NCBI GenBank assembly: GCA_012841485.1
Contig: DUUU01000140.1
Location: 1-14,558, forward strand
Length of the DNA stretch: 14,558 nucleotides
DNA from: Armatimonadota bacterium
GTDB lineage: Bacteria > Armatimonadota > JAAZEB01
Reading direction: 5' to 3'
Every line of letters begins with the position of its first letter. Within the stretch, counting starts at the first letter, position 1. The position numbers and the translations under genes are program-made. The notes under the pieces are model-generated. The model ran no database searches, had not been told where the DNA came from, and saw only the letters and a list, made by a program, of their open reading frames with translations. This document shows positions 14,356 through 14,558 of this stretch, piece by piece.

Positions 14356-14558
14356 CTATCGCAGGGTGAGGAGCACTCCGGCAACGATGAGCAGCGCGCC
14401 TGCAAGCGTCACCGGCTTGACCGATTCACCGAGGACGAACACCCCCAGGGCCATCGCCAGGACGAAGCTGAGCTTGTCAATCGGGGCGACGCGTGAGACC
14501 GGCCCATATTTGAGAGCGGCGAAGTAGAAGATCCAGGAGAGCCCGGTAGCGATGCCAG
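14356..14558 (-). CDS. EamA/DMT-family membrane transporter, C-terminal part (5' end cut by window)
   Basis: The last 66 residues are visible, ending at TAG 14358-14356. The visible part reads ALKYGPVSRVAPIDKLS, followed by hydrophobic segments FVLAMALGVFVL and LAGALLIVAGVLLTL. This matches the final helices of short EamA-domain (drug/metabolite transporter) proteins of about 140 residues, an inner-membrane family whose substrates are mostly unknown. The frame carries on past the right edge without a stop. It lies 144 nt upstream of the L,D-transpeptidase start on the same strand; co-transcription is possible but not shown. Confidence 0.85.
   Translation of the reverse strand, partial: GIATGLSWIFYFAALKYGPVSRVAPIDKLSFVLAMALGVFVLGESVKPVTLAGALLIVAGVLLTLR

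Overview
The window is about 14.6 kb of GC-rich bacterial DNA and reads as the [FeFe]-hydrogenase island of an anaerobic or fermentative bacterium. The best lineage clue is the pilin-like protein at 12573-13256, with a [20 protein letters not shown] leader, an [19 protein letters not shown] stretch and a C-terminal H-x9-DG motif. That combination is typical of Armatimonadota (and of Planctomycetes-type H-X9-DG pseudopilins), so Armatimonadota is the favoured but unproven guess.

Left part (1-4600, minus strand): a tight operon rex-hydC-hydB-hydA. It encodes a Rex-family NADH sensor and the three subunits of an NAD(H)-linked, probably electron-bifurcating trimeric [FeFe] hydrogenase. hydA runs off the left edge. 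Middle (4600-6600): a small DUF5615 PIN-like protein behind a six-codon leader, ending tail-to-tail with zero spacing against a PLP aminotransferase. Then (6600-12491, plus strand) a second hydrogenase operon: the maturases HydG and HydF, a sensory-type [FeFe] hydrogenase with Fe-S, PAS and coiled-coil domains (HydS), and an overlapping SpoIIE/PP2C-type phosphatase. HydE, the third usual maturase, is not in the window. Right part (12500-14558, minus strand): the pilin-like protein, a secreted L,D-transpeptidase with a basic tail, and the end of an EamA-type transporter, which look like ordinary chromosomal neighbours.

The most interesting signal is non-coding. The promoters of the two hydrogenase operons, 2 kb apart and on opposite strands, carry the same 34-bp palindromic element: two abutting GATA-n6-TATC dyads framed by ATG and CA. 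In both it begins 4-5 bp downstream of a good -10 box, so it covers the transcription start. It does not resemble the usual Rex box (TTGTTAA-n4-TTAACAA). The simplest model is one repressor, most likely the local Rex with a changed recognition region, controlling both the catalytic enzyme and the maturation/sensing operon. The H2-sensing HydS-phosphatase pair would then add a second regulatory arm.

No tRNA, rRNA, CRISPR array, insertion sequence or phage gene was recognised.
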